Shown here in pieces: positions 1 through 9,588 of a DNA stretch of 64,000 nucleotides. Within the stretch, counting starts at the first letter, position 1; each line of letters opens with the position of its first letter. Origin of the DNA: CAWHNT01 sp963830775 (GTDB taxonomy: Bacteria > Pseudomonadota > Alphaproteobacteria > Geminicoccales > Geminicoccaceae); assembly GCA_963830775.1 (NCBI GenBank), contig CAWHNT010000001.1, positions 97,413 through 161,412 of the forward strand. The letters are read 5' to 3'. The notes beneath the pieces were generated by a model. The model had not been told where the DNA came from, searched no databases, and saw nothing but the letters and a program-made list of their open reading frames with translations. The translations under genes were made by a program, and so were the position numbers.

Positions 1-472
1 GCGGCGTAGATCATGTCCTGGTAGTCGGCCGAGACCTCCTCGTGCAGCTTGTCGGGGGCGTGGGCCAGCAGGTTCCTGTGCTTGTGGACAGTACAGCGCT
101 GCGCCGGCACGTCAGGCCAGAGGCCGGCCAACGCCTTCTCCAGACCGGGCGCACCATCGATGATGAGCAGCTCGGGCGCCCGCAGCCCGCGAGCAGCGAG
201 ATCGTCGAGCAGCGCCCGCCAGGCGGCCTCGCTCTCGCCGCCCATGTTCTTGACCGCCAGCAGCACCTTCTGGCCGTCGGTACGGACGCCGAGGGCCACC
301 AGGAGAGAGATGTTGCTGGCCTTGCGGTCGAGCCTGACCCGGACGACGGCCGTCGATGATCAGCCGCACGATCGGCTCGCCCGCAAGATCACGGCCGTTC
401 CAGGCCTCCCAGTCGCTCTTGATCCTGCGCCAGGTACGGCTGACCACGTCCTTGCCGACCGTGCCACCGAGC
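1..472 (-). mobile_element. IS256-family (mutator) transposase fragment
   Basis: Read on the minus strand, the segment gives GGTVGKDVVSR, then WRRIKSDWEAWNGRDL and IVRLIIDG. After a shift near 348 it gives VVRVRLDRKA, LAVKNMGGESEAAWRAL, LLIIDGAPGLEKAL and NLLAHAPDKLHEEVSADYQD. This is the central catalytic part of IS256-type transposases; the family's first acidic residue lies in the IIDG segment. The N-terminal portion is missing: an in-frame TAG at about 472-474 precedes GGTVGKD. The C-terminus runs off the window. The missing start and the frameshift mean it is not a working transposase as given. It abuts the 3' end of a decayed recombinase, so the two may be remnants of nested insertions. 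Confidence 0.8.
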
Positions 473-504
473 TATCTGTACAAAATAGACAAAAAGGGTC
501 GCGC

Positions 505-2070
505 TCACCCTCGGTCCGACGGGAATGACCTAACGGATTTCCACCGTTTCGTCTGTGACGACGATGCGGTCGATGAGCAGTTCCAGCAGCTCCCTTTTCG
601 GGCGAAATCCGCCAGCTCCGGGCCTGACGAGGGCGTTGGCAGAACCCTCGGCATGAGCCGCAAGGCGTGCGATTTCGGCCGGACGATCGGTGACGTGGGT
701 GAGCTCGCGTTCCTGGCCATCGAGCGCGGCGAGCCGAAGCCTTGATGTTCCGTCGGCGGCGCTCGTACTCGCTCAGCGGCACGACGCCAGCAAGGTAGGC
801 TTCCGTGAGCCGCTCGATCTGCTGGTGCAGCCCCGCCCTGGCGCGGCGCAGGTTCGCACGTCGCGCCTGCATCGCCTGCGGCAGCCAGTGCCCGCCGCGA
901 GCCCGCTCCATCGCGTGCACGACCATCTCCGGCGTGGCGAGTACCTCGCACAGGTCGCGCCAGACCAGCTCCTCCAGTGGTCGGCCCGGGATGTGCCGCG
1001 TCGGGCAATGCGCACCCGGCGACGACGCCGAGGCCGGCGTCTTGGTTCGGCAGACATATTAGTCGTAACCTCGCCGACACGTGCCGGCCTGAGCAGCACG
1101 GCGGCAGTGGCCGCAGCTGACCAAGCCGCGCAGGAGGTAGTCATGAACCCGGTTGTTTCGCCGCGCCATCCGCTGAGTGTAGGCCAGCCGCTCCTGCACG
1201 CGCTCGAACTGTTCGCGATCGATGATGGCCGAGACGGTCGCCACGGCGATCCACTCGGCCGGGTCGTTCACGCGGCGGCTCTCCCCACCATGGCCAACGG
1301 GCCGCAAGGCGGAGCGCCGCCGCTCGACGGGTCGCGTGCGCAGGCGATTGCCGAACACCTGGCCGGTGTAGACGGGATTGGTCAGCAGCCCGCGCACGGT
1401 CGAGAGGTGCCAGCTGCTGAGGCCCGACGGCGAGACGATCCCCAGGCCTCGCAGACGCCGCGCCAGCTCGCAGACCGAAGCCCCCGCATCGAACCAGGCG
1501 AACAGGTCATGCGAAACCGCCGCCTCGGCCTCGTCCAGGCGCACCCCGGCGGGATCGCGCGGTCGCTCGGGGTGGCCACCCGGTACCCGTAGGGCGGCCA
1601 GGTCCAGGGCAGCAGGACGCCGGCCCGCAGCTTGCACAGACGGCCGCGGCGCATGCGTTCGGTGATCAGCGTCCGCTCGTATTCGGCAACGGCACATGTG
1701 CATTTTGCAGCAACAGCTGGTCGTGCGGGTCCTGGCTGTGATTGGCTGGTCGAGAAACGCGACCACAGCGCCGTGTTTCTGCAGTTCCTCGACCAGGAGC
1801 ATCTGGTGCACGTAGTTGCGCGCCAGCCCTTCCGGCGCGGTGATCAGGATGCGGTCCGAGCCGGGCGCCCGCGGCGGCGTCGCGCAGGCGGTCCAGGCCA
1901 GGACGCCGGAGACTGGCGCCGCTGTAGCCATCGTCGCGAAAAATTTTGTCCTGCGCCAAGGCCCAGATCTGCGCTGCGGCATGCGCGTGCAGGCGGTCGA
2001 TCTGCTGGTCAATGGTCTGTGTCCGAGCCTGGCTTCGGCTCGACACCCTGACGTAGCCGGCTACTTGCAT
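505..2070 (-). pseudogene. Large serine recombinase, frameshifted
   Basis: The ATG at 2070 starts MQVAGYVRVSSRSQARTQT, the N-terminal catalytic motif of resolvase/invertase-type serine recombinases (nucleophile Ser in YVRVSS), followed by IFRDDGYSGASLRRPGLDRL. The frame then changes near 1880 (ILITAPEGLARNYVHQMLLV), near 1690 and again near 1560. Later pieces match the recombinase domain (GLLTNPVYTGQVFGN), a zinc-ribbon beginning CGHC, and a coiled-coil C-terminus (LTEAYLAGVVPLSEYERRR, then ELLIDRIVVTDETVEIRY). An in-frame stop lies near 1060. At least four disruptions in one gene point to genuine decay as well as possible sequence error. Such enzymes excise or integrate mobile elements. No attachment-site pair was found. 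Length, about 520 codons, fits the family. Confidence 0.85.
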
Positions 2071-2380
2071 GACGGCTTCTCCTCCGCGAGGTCCGAGGAG
2101 CGAGCGGAGGAGCCGGCAGGCCGGCGGGCACGACGGCGGCCTGCAGAAGCACCTGATAGGCCCTGTCCCACCGCCGTTGTGCCGCTGGATGGCCAACCAG
2201 TTGCCGGTGCACGACCCCACTGCTGCCGCTTCATGGCCCGCTCCGAGAGGACAAGATCCCCTCGGAATGGTGGAGCCAGCGCCGGGCAGCGGCTGTCAGA
2301 TCCCGACGGCGCTCGGCGCTGCGCCAGGACCAACCGGCCCCGCCGGATCAGGCAGAATTTGTCCTTTGCGAACAGACCAT
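2071..2380. other. Intergenic stretch, degraded reading frame only
   Basis: No intact gene was seen here. A short minus-strand frame just upstream of the recombinase reads AAQRRWDRAYQVLLQAA and then falls apart. It may be a remnant of a small accessory ORF that travelled with the recombinase, but this is a guess from position. There is no tRNA-like fold and no clear repeat. Confidence 0.4.
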
Positions 2381-2671
2381 CTATCTACTCACCCAGCCGA
2401 ACGTGAGTGGCGCCTCACGGAATGCGAAGCGGTCGAGGTGGCGGGCGACCACGTCCTGGAGCCGTTCCACGGTCTCCGACTTGGTCGGCCTCGATGGTGA
2501 CCTCGAGTGCCTCTGGCTCGGCCGTCATCGTGGCGACGCCGTCAGGGAAGCGGACGATGCCGTCACTAGCCCTCGAGTTCGCACCTCAAGTTTGTGGGCC
2601 CAGTGCTTGCAGAGCTGCTGGACGTACTTGGCGCCGTGTGTCGTGGGCACCCGGGCTGTTGCGCTGGTCAT
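2381..2671 (-). CDS. DUF2218 family protein (two frameshifts)
   Basis: The ATG at 2671 gives MTSATARVPTTHGAKYVQQ, then LCKHWAHK. This is the opening signature of DUF2218 proteins, which have a conserved LCKHW..H motif. A shift near 2585 is needed to read SDGIVRFPDGVATMTAEPEA, and another near 2490 to read ETVERLQDVVARHLDRFAFR and the terminal EAPLTFGW. The stop is at 2381-2383. Bridged, it is about 96 residues, normal for the family. It starts 2 bp after the stop of the YqjI-like regulator, so the two form an operon. DUF2218 genes are often found with siderophore-interacting ferric reductases and PadR regulators; function is unknown. The frameshifts are either errors or recent decay. Confidence 0.75.
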
Positions 2672-2673
2672 GC

Positions 2674-3225
2674 TCAGAGCCTCTCGATCCTGCTTGCCGC
2701 CTCGTCGATGAGGCCGGCCACGTCGAGGATGACGGACTTGTCCACGCCCTCCTGGGAGAGGCGGTTGTGGAGCGCTGTCTTCAGGTTCTGCATCGCCCGC
2801 TGGACAGGGGCCGCGTCGGTGCGCTCGCGGACATCGGCCAGCGCCTGCAGGCGGGCCATGGCGGCATCGACCTCGGCTGCGTGCTCCGCCAGATGGGTGC
2901 GGCCGGCCTCGGTGATGGCGACTAGCTTGCGGGGGCCGGCGGCGCTCTCCTCCTGCGCAAGCACCATGTCGAGCAGCAGGGTCAGGGTCGGGTAGATGAC
3001 GCCCGGGCTCGGCGCGTAGGCGCCGCCCGAGCGGGCCTCGATCTCGCGGATGAGGTCGTAGCCGTGGCGGGGCTGCTCCTCGATCAGCTTCAGGAGGACC
3101 AGCCGGAGCTCGCCGCCGTCGAAGAGGCGGTGCCGTCGGCCGCGCCCTCCATCGAATGGCGAGGCGTGATGTCTGCCGCGAGGTCCGTCTCCGGCGGCAT
3201 GGCGATGGTGATTATGGTGACGCAT
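2674..3225 (-). CDS. PadR-family regulator, YqjI-like (His-rich, probably nickel-responsive)
   Basis: This is a 183-residue protein. Residues 1-32 form a His/Arg/Gly-rich tail (MRHHNHHRHAAGDGPRGRHH). A PadR winged helix follows from about residue 35 (ELRLVLLKLIEEQPRHGYDL, then PSPGVIYPTLTLLLDM) with a helical dimerisation region after it. The His-rich extension plus the PadR core is the layout of Escherichia coli YqjI, a nickel-binding repressor of the ferric reductase gene yqjH. Metal sensing here is inferred from that similarity. A DUF2218 gene follows 2 bp downstream. A perfect palindrome at 3253-3266 sits upstream and is a likely autoregulatory operator. No yqjH homologue lies in the window. 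Confidence 0.88.
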   Translation of the reverse strand: MRHHNHHRHAAGDGPRGRHHASPFDGGRGRRHRLFDGGELRLVLLKLIEEQPRHGYDLIREIEARSGGAYAPSPGVIYPTLTLLLDMVLAQEESAAGPRKLVAITEAGRTHLAEHAAEVDAAMARLQALADVRERTDAAPVQRAMQNLKTALHNRLSQEGVDKSVILDVAGLIDEAASRIERL

Positions 3226-3252
3226 GGCTTCTCAATCCTATCTATGTGTTTC

Positions 3253-3266
3253 TAAGATATATCTTA
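3253..3266. promoter_or_regulatory. Perfect 14-bp palindrome, candidate PadR/YqjI operator
   Basis: TAAGATATATCTTA is its own reverse complement and lies in a locally AT-rich stretch 27 bp upstream of the PadR start codon. PadR regulators bind inverted repeats overlapping their own promoters, so this is the natural candidate operator. It was not tested against known YqjI sites. Confidence 0.6.
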
Positions 3267-3328
3267 AATTCGAGCATGCAAGTGGGTATCGAGCCAGTGA
3301 TGGTGAGATCGGATCCGGGCCGGCGCCC

Positions 3329-4285
3329 TTACCAGCCGATGGTCCGGAGGATCGCCAGCGAGATGGGTCCGGCCCGGTGGATCGTCTCGCCGCGGCCCAG
3401 GGCCGGGGTCATCAACGAGTTCACGTCCCCCGCCGGGTAGGTGGCCTCGTCGAGATGGGAGATGCTGCTGCCTCCGTCGAAGGGCCGGGGTGCGTAGAGA
3501 CGGGGGCGGACATTGTCGTTGGCGGCGAGCGCCTGCGGGCTGTCGAAGAAGAGATTGCCGCCCTGGAGCTGGGCCGCCAGCGGCTTGGACCTGGTCTCGA
3601 AATCCCTGACCAGGCTCCTGCCGGCCTCGTTCTCGACGAAGCGGTCGTAGGCGCTGGGATAGCCGAAGAGGCGGACCTGGCCCTTGCCGCCCGCGACCGT
3701 CGCCAGGCTCAGGAGGCCCAGGCCATGGCCGATCTCGTGCAGGGCCACGGTGGTGAAGTCGTACTTGCCGGCCGGCACCGGCCCGCTGCCGTAGTGCCAG
3801 TCCTGGAGGCTGTTGAAGCTGGCGACGATGTCTGGCGTGTCGGGCTCGATCTGCTCGCCGGCCAGCCTGTTCGCCAGCGCGTCGACGTACCAGGTGCTCG
3901 CATCCGGGGCACCCTCGAAGTCACGGAAGATGAAGCTCGGCCCGGCCGAGGCCAGGAGGCCCGTCGAGGCGGGAGCGAACTCGGCCTCGAGCGTGATCGG
4001 CACGGGCGAATTGATCCTCCTGGACCAGATCGCCAGCGCCCGCTCGAGGGCCGCCCGGGCCGCCGGCTTGAAGCCCTTGTAGGTGACCCGGAAGGTGGCG
4101 CCCTGCACGCGCAAGGCACCGTCCGGCTCGGGCTCGACATAACTGGGCGGGGCCGCTGGTCCGGCGCGCAGGACGATGCCGCGCGCCGTCATCCGCTCCA
4201 ACGCGAGGGCTGGCTCCGTCGCCAGAACGACGATTGCACCCAGCAACGCCGCGGCCCCTGCTGCCGCGCGTCGTGCAACTCCCAT
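3329..4285 (-). CDS. Secreted matrixin-like zinc metalloprotease
   Basis: I chose the ATG at 4285 because GGGGAG precedes it and it gives a good signal peptide (MGVARRAAAGAAALLGAIVV, then ending ALA). The protein is about 318 residues. Near residue 183 is LHEIGHGLG, the HExxHxxG zinc motif, with an upstream Asp/Asn-rich segment. Near the C-terminus, NSLMTP resembles the Met-turn of matrixins. It should be exported and act as a peptidase in the periplasm or outside the cell; substrate is unknown. The gene lies alone between a putative type III effector and the PadR regulator, in the same orientation. The family is clear; pathway cannot be inferred. Confidence 0.82.
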   Translation of the reverse strand: MGVARRAAAGAAALLGAIVVLATEPALALERMTARGIVLRAGPAAPPSYVEPEPDGALRVQGATFRVTYKGFKPAARAALERALAIWSRRINSPVPITLEAEFAPASTGLLASAGPSFIFRDFEGAPDASTWYVDALANRLAGEQIEPDTPDIVASFNSLQDWHYGSGPVPAGKYDFTTVALHEIGHGLGLLSLATVAGGKGQVRLFGYPSAYDRFVENEAGRSLVRDFETRSKPLAAQLQGGNLFFDSPQALAANDNVRPRLYAPRPFDGGSSISHLDEATYPAGDVNSLMTPALGRGETIHRAGPISLAILRTIGW

Positions 4286-4401
4286 CTCCCCGCCCCCCTT
4301 CTTTTGCGGAGGATACCCGGCGCCGCCCGGTGACGCTCCAGCTGGCACGCGTCATCCACTGGCCTGGTGCGCCAGCAACCTCCGTCCGGATGGATGCGCG
4401 C

Positions 4402-7195
4402 TTAGAACGGCTGCCCCGGATTGTCGATGTGCGCCCTGAGCCGCTCCTCGAACGGTGCCAGCTTGGCAATCACGTCCGGCAGGGTCGGGTAGTCGTCCAC
4501 GTTGACCCGGTCGTCGGCCATCCCGGCCGTGAGATGCGCCTGGTTGCGGATGCGGCCGAGCTCGGAGAAGGCGTCCTGCAGCGTGTTGGCGTCGGCCTCG
4601 CTCAGCACACCTCTCTCCTTCAGCGCGTCGATGCGCATCAGCGTGCTGTGGGCGGAGATCGAGACGTCCTGGCCCTGCTGGTCGGTGCCCAGCGTCTGGC
4701 CGTGCGCCCCGCTGGTGAGGGAAAGCCCGTGCGCCAGCATCATCGGCAGGCGGGAGAGGTTCTTGACGTTGACCTGCGTCGCCCCGTCGAGCTGCGAGGG
4801 GAGGTTGCCCTCGGGTGCGATCAGCGCCTCGCGCAGCAGCCAGCCGCCCAGCGCCTGACCGTTGGTCCTGTTCTCTCCCGGCGAGATCGCGGACATGTTC
4901 GCGGCGACCTTGTCGTTCATGTCCTTCACGATGTCCCAGGAGCCGTCCCCGCCGTAGAGCCACTCCGTGTTCGAGAACATGGTGAAAGTGTAGACGTTGT
5001 CGGGCTCGCTCCCTCCCCGTCCGTCCGGAGCATGCGCCAGGGATTGGCCGACGAGCTGGTCGGCGGTGCCGACGAAGTTCTTCGGGCTCTCGGCCGGCGA
5101 GTTGCCGCCTGCGTCCCAGTGCAGGCCCGGAGGGGTCTCGGCACCGCCCGATTCGCCGAGCCCGATCACCTGGAAGCGGACCAGCTCGCCCAGGCGCTGC
5201 ATGTAGTCCATGCCGGCGGCATCGGTCGGCTGCTGCAGGACGATGCCGAACTCGACGTCGGAGAAGGGCGAGGCCTCGCCGCGGGAGGTCGAGCCCAGGC
5301 TCACCGCGGCGAAGGGCACGGGCGGCGGGCCCAGCACCTGGACGGCACGGTCGATCATCTTCGCGGTCAGCTCGCGCATGCCCGAGGCGATGAAGGCCTG
5401 CTGCTCGGCACCGGTGCCGCTGTCGTCACCGAGCTCCAGCGCCTTGGCGCGGATCTGCGCGAGCTGCATCCGGTTCTCGGTGGCAGCATCCGACCAGCTC
5501 CTGCCCGTTCGGGCCCTTCACGTCCGCATACTGGCGCTCCAGCCGCTCCAGGCCCTCGAACGCCACCTGGAGCTGCGGCATGCCCTTCGCGTTGGCCTCG
5601 TCCACCAGATCGGCGATCCGGCGGCCGGCGGTCGGCGTGCCGCTCGCCTCGAGCTCGCGCATGGCCAGCGCCACGAGGTCGGTCTGCGTGGTCAACGCCA
5701 CCATCCAGGGGCCTTCGGCCTCCCCCCTTGCATTGCTCAGCACGGAGGCGTTGGGGGTGGACTCGAGCCGCTGTGCCCGCTGCTCCAGTTTCTCCGCCCG
5801 CTGCTCGTGCACACGCGCCCCTGCAAGATCGCCCGCCTGTCGCGCCGTGTCGGCTTCGACCCGCGCGCCCAGCACGTCGGTCCGCAGCTGCGCCGCTTCC
5901 TGGCGTGCGGCGGCGGGCTGGGTGGCGGCCTTCAGCAGGTCGTCATACACCTGCCCCATCTCTCTGGCGTCACCGAGGACGCAGTCCCGGTAGGTGGTGA
6001 GGGCCGTCCGGCGGTCCTCCGTCGCCAGAAGGTCGTAGCCCTTGCCCTGCATCAGGCCGTTCATCAGGTTCTGCGCCCTGGCCTGAGCACTGGGTTCGGC
6101 GCTGCCGGCGAGCCTGCTGCCTTCCGCGACCACCGCCTTCAGGAAGGCGTCCCTGGTCGCCGGCGGCGTGGAATCGGCGAGCGCAAGCTCGGAGAGCCTG
6201 CCGGCGAAGTCGACCGTCTGGCCGTTGATCTGCGGCTGCGAGGGAAGGCGGAGCCCATTGAAGTCGCCAACGTCGACCGCGGTCTTGAGCATGATGTCGG
6301 TGAGGGCCCTCACCTGCACGAGCAAGGGCGCCTTGGACGCATCGTAGACCCGGCCCTGGCCGGCCAGGAACTTGCCAAGAGCATCCTTGGCCTCCTGGGC
6401 CTTGGCGCTGGTCGGATCGTCGAAGATGGTCCGGACGCACTCCAGGCCCGAGACATCGGCAAAGGCATGCGCGTGCCGCGCCATGACCGAGGGCTCGCCG
6501 TTGGGCCCGGGGGCGAACAGGCCGTCGACGATGCGCGTGTTCACGCGGCCGAACGCCTCCTTGTTGGACTCGGCGACGAGGTAGGTGTCGATCTCCTTCT
6601 TGGCGATCTCCAGCGCCGCGTCGGGGGTCAGCATCCTGGGCTTGCCCAGACCGTCCTTGGCGTTGCTGATCGCGCGCTCGATCTTCTGCCGGATCTCGCC
6701 CTGGCCGGCCGCCGGATCGGAGAGCCGGTCGAGGATCGAACGGTCGGTGACGCCGAGGTTGGCTGCGGCCGATGTCAGCAGCGCGGTGACCCCGCCCGCG
6801 TGACCGGACGGCCGGTCGAGAAGGGCCTTGGCCTGGTCAGCGTTGTTGGTCTTCGCCTGCTGCTCGATCTGCGCCGCCTCGCGGGTCATCGTGGCCACCA
6901 CGCGCGCGGTGAGCGGCTTGCCCGCCTCGATGCGCGATTGCAGCCTGTGGCCGATCTGCAGGGCAGCATCCACACCGTGCTCCTGACGCACGGCATCGAC
7001 GAACATCCTGGTGACGTCGCGGTTCTCGGCCTTGGCGGTGCCGCCCTGGCCGCGGAACCACTCGGCCACGCGGTTGCCCATGGCCCCCTGCCCGGCGATC
7101 CGTCTCTGATCCGGTTGGGCGGTGGGATCCTGGAGCCTGATGCGCGCGGTGCCGGCGTCGATGTGGGGCCGGAAGTCGCCGAGGCTGACGGCCAT
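4402..7195 (-). CDS. Putative type III secretion effector with nucleotidyltransferase-like domain (one frameshift)
   Basis: The ATG at 7195, with AGGAG before it, opens a helical Ala/Arg/Gln-rich protein without signal peptide or membrane segment. The first frame ends at 5426. A one-base shift near 5495 continues it to 4402, giving about 930 residues. The N-terminal 580 residues are not recognised and include a coiled-coil-like region at roughly 470-510. In the second part, SLGSTSRGEASPFSDVEF has the G[ST]x(n)SDxE pattern of polymerase-beta-type nucleotidyltransferases such as DUF294/GlnD-like domains. The gene starts 29 bp after a CesT-type chaperone gene, the classical arrangement for a type III effector and its chaperone. 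Effector status is inferred from that neighbour; no secretion apparatus is in the window. Confidence 0.6.
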
Positions 7196-7224
7196 GCTCG
7201 CTCTCCTATCCTTGCCTCACCGGC

Positions 7225-7695
7225 TCATGCGAACATGCCAGGGTGGACGGGCAGCTCGCGCCTCTCCTCCCCCGAGCTCCCAGGCGAGGGTGCCGGGAGG
7301 GACTCGAGCCGTGCGCGCCAAGCCTCGACCAGGTCGACGAACGGCCCCAGGGCGGCGATCAGGGCCTCTCCCGTGAGCCCCTCCAGCGGCAGCGTCTGAG
7401 CCAGCAGGACGCGCTGCTCGGCGGGGTCGATGGCGAAGCTCGCCCCCTTCCCGGCAACGACGCTCGCCATGTTGGCCTGGAGCAGCTCGGCATAGGCCGT
7501 GGCCGCTCCGGCCGCAGGCAGCTCTGCGACATGGCTCGTCAGGACGACGCGCGACGCCTCGGGATCCTGCTCAAGGGTGACGCGGATGCCGTCGAAAGCC
7601 AGGAGGCAGCTGCCGTCCTCCTCCGGGTGGAGTTCCGGGATCCCGATCCCGACGCCGAGCTGGCTGATTGCTGCGCGGAAGGCCGGATTCAGCAC
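7225..7695 (-). CDS. CesT-family type III secretion chaperone
   Basis: This is a 156-residue acidic protein that starts with GTG at 7695, preceded by GAGGAG. Its layout is that of class I type III chaperones: an N-terminal helix (FRAAISQLGVGIGIPEL), then EDGSCLLAFDGIRVTLEQ, a strand-rich middle, and an Asn-Met-rich helix (YAELLQANMASV). It ends with a helix and a loose Pro/Ser-rich tail. Such proteins dimerise and hold the N-terminal region of one effector for secretion. The large protein 29 bp downstream is the likely client. No other type III genes are present within 64 kb, so the pair is an orphan here. Family assignment rests on pattern, not on an alignment. Confidence 0.75.
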   Translation of the reverse strand: MLNPAFRAAISQLGVGIGIPELHPEEDGSCLLAFDGIRVTLEQDPEASRVVLTSHVAELPAAGAATAYAELLQANMASVVAGKGASFAIDPAEQRVLLAQTLPLEGLTGEALIAALGPFVDLVEAWRARLESLPAPSPGSSGEERRELPVHPGMFA

Positions 7696-7835
7696 GGCTC
7701 TCTCCTCAGGGTGCCTGCCCTATGGTAGGCCATTTACCAGACCAGGCCGCCTCGTTCTCCGGCGCGGTATGTCCTCACCGCGACGTGATGGCACCGCCTC
7801 GCTGCTATACGGCGCTGCGGCCGGTCGGGATCTTC

Positions 7836-8963
7836 TCAGGCGGTGCCGCGGGGAGCGCCGCCGGGCCAGCGCAGCGCGCCGCCGCCTCGCGGGCGTGCCG
7901 CCTCGACCATCATCAGCTCGCCGACATTCTCGGGGGTGACCAGGCCCACGAGGCGGCCGCTGGCGTCGGCGATGCCGACCGCAGGCAGGCGCTGGCCCTG
8001 CATCAGACGCAGTGCCTCGTCCAGATTGCGGCGATCGCGGATGACCGGAATGTCGGTGCGCATCACCTCGGTCACGGGCGCCTCCGGGCCCCGCTCGCGC
8101 AGGGCCTTGATCATCTCGTCACGCGTGAGGAGGCCCAGGAGCCGGCCGCCACCGTCCACGACCGGGAACTCGTGCTGGGTGGTGCGCAGCAGGCATTCGA
8201 CCGCGTCCGCGACACGGCTGGCCGGGGTGAGCGCCTCGAAGCGGGTGACCATGGCGTCGTCGACGATCATGCCGCGCGAGACGTCGCGCATTTGGGCGGC
8301 GTGGGCCTCGGAGGTGGCGGCGAGATAGACGAAGAGGGCGATGAAGACCAGCATCGGGTTGCCGCCGACAAGGCCCCAGAGGCCGAAGGCGAAGGCCAGC
8401 GCCTGGCCCACCGTGGCCGCGATCTGCGTGCCGCGGGCATAGCCGAAGCGGTAGGCGAGGAAGGCGCGGAGCACGCGGCCGCCATCCATCGGGAAGGCCG
8501 GGATCAGGTTGAAGACGACGAGGAAGAGATTGGCGGCCAGCAGCCGCTCGAGCAGCCCGACGCCGGGGTTGTCGATCTCCAGCCCGCCCTCCGGCACGAA
8601 GCCGCCCAGCGCCAGGTAGAGAAGTGCGGCGATGACGACGTTCACGGCCGGGCCTGCCAGCGCCACCACCAGCTCCTGCGCCGGCTCCTCCGGGATGCGC
8701 TCCAGCCGCGCCACCCCGCCGATCGGCAGGAGGATCACGTCCGGCGTCTGTACCCCATAGCGGCGGGCGGCTGTGATGTGCCCGAACTCGTGCAGCAGCA
8801 CGCACAAGAAAAGGAGCGAGATGAACAGCACGCCCTCGAGTGCCGCTTGTGGCCCGCCCGCCGAATAATGGGCCACGGCGATCCAGAGCAGAAAGAGGAG
8901 GAAGGTCAGGTGCAGCCGGATCACCGTGCCCCTGACCGTGCCGATGGGGATCGACCAGCTCAT
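7836..8963 (-). CDS. Site-2-type M50 metalloprotease with CBS pair
   Basis: A 375-residue membrane protein. The first zinc motif HEFGH is at residues 58-62, and the second, NLIPAFPMDGGR, has its Asp near residue 160; both lie in hydrophobic segments, as in M50B/SpoIVFB-type intramembrane proteases. Two CBS domains follow (about 230-290 and 295-355), ending in a Gly/Pro-rich tail. This M50-CBS form is common in bacteria. CBS pairs usually sense adenine nucleotides; the membrane-protein substrate is not known. The start MSWSIPIGTVRGTVIRLHLT is typical of the subfamily. The gene is monocistronic on the evidence of spacing. Confidence 0.9.
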   Translation of the reverse strand: MSWSIPIGTVRGTVIRLHLTFLLFLLWIAVAHYSAGGPQAALEGVLFISLLFLCVLLHEFGHITAARRYGVQTPDVILLPIGGVARLERIPEEPAQELVVALAGPAVNVVIAALLYLALGGFVPEGGLEIDNPGVGLLERLLAANLFLVVFNLIPAFPMDGGRVLRAFLAYRFGYARGTQIAATVGQALAFAFGLWGLVGGNPMLVFIALFVYLAATSEAHAAQMRDVSRGMIVDDAMVTRFEALTPASRVADAVECLLRTTQHEFPVVDGGGRLLGLLTRDEMIKALRERGPEAPVTEVMRTDIPVIRDRRNLDEALRLMQGQRLPAVGIADASGRLVGLVTPENVGELMMVEAARPRGGGALRWPGGAPRGTA

Positions 8964-9000
8964 GCCAGCCTCCTGTCTGCCCGCGCCGAGCTGGAACGGC

Positions 9001-9510
9001 CTAGCGCTCGTCGAGCAACCTGTCGCTTGGCCCGCCGCATGTCGAGGTGCTGAGGGACGGCAGCCGCGGCCGCACCGGCGACGACTGGATGATGGAGGTG
9101 TTGGTCATCGCATAAGGGATGATCTCGTCGATGAGTGCTTCCAGCTCGGCGACCGAGCGGACGTGCGCCTTGGCGACGAAGCAGTCCTCGCCGGTCACGC
9201 GGTCGCACTGCACGATGGCACTCAGCCCGAGCAGGACCTCGGCCACCTTGCCGAGCAGACCCGGCAACGGGCGGATGCGGATGTAGGCTGCGAGCGACAG
9301 GCCCAGCGCCGCCGGGTCGACCACCGCAGCGTAGCCCCGGATCACCCCGGCCTCCTCCAGCCTGCGCACGCGCTCGGCCACGCTGGGCGGCGACAGACCG
9401 ACCGCGCGGGCAAGGTCGGCCATCGTGGCGCGGGCGTCCCGAGCCAGGAGGCGTACGAGCGCTACGTCGATGGCGTCGAGGGGACCGTTTTGGAATCGAA
9501 GGCGTTTCAC
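9001..9510 (-). CDS. Lrp/AsnC-family transcriptional regulator
   Basis: The protein has an AsnC-type helix-turn-helix (LDAIDVALVRLLARDARATM, then LARAVGLSPPSVAERVRRLE) followed by an RAM/effector-binding domain (VTGEDCFVAKAHVRSVAELE) and a DEIIPYAMTNTSIIQSSPV strand typical of the family. I chose the GTG at 9510 because the homology starts there; an upstream ATG at 9579 would add 23 unsupported residues. It is divergent from an EamA exporter whose start is only 79 bp away. Amino-acid-responsive control of that exporter is the likely role, as for many Lrp-exporter pairs. That link is inference. Confidence 0.85.
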   Translation of the reverse strand: MKRLRFQNGPLDAIDVALVRLLARDARATMADLARAVGLSPPSVAERVRRLEEAGVIRGYAAVVDPAALGLSLAAYIRIRPLPGLLGKVAEVLLGLSAIVQCDRVTGEDCFVAKAHVRSVAELEALIDEIIPYAMTNTSIIQSSPVRPRLPSLSTSTCGGPSDRLLDER

Positions 9511-9588
9511 GGCATATGACCTCGGATACGAAGAGACAATCAGCGTAGCGCCCTGCGGCCATTCTCGAAACCACGCCAATCCGCCTTC

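Noticed and set aside
3224..7399. Several long plus-strand open frames opposite the matrixin and effector genes
   Set aside because: They have the Arg/Pro/Ala-rich composition of antisense frames in high-GC DNA, no motifs, and lie opposite convincing genes.
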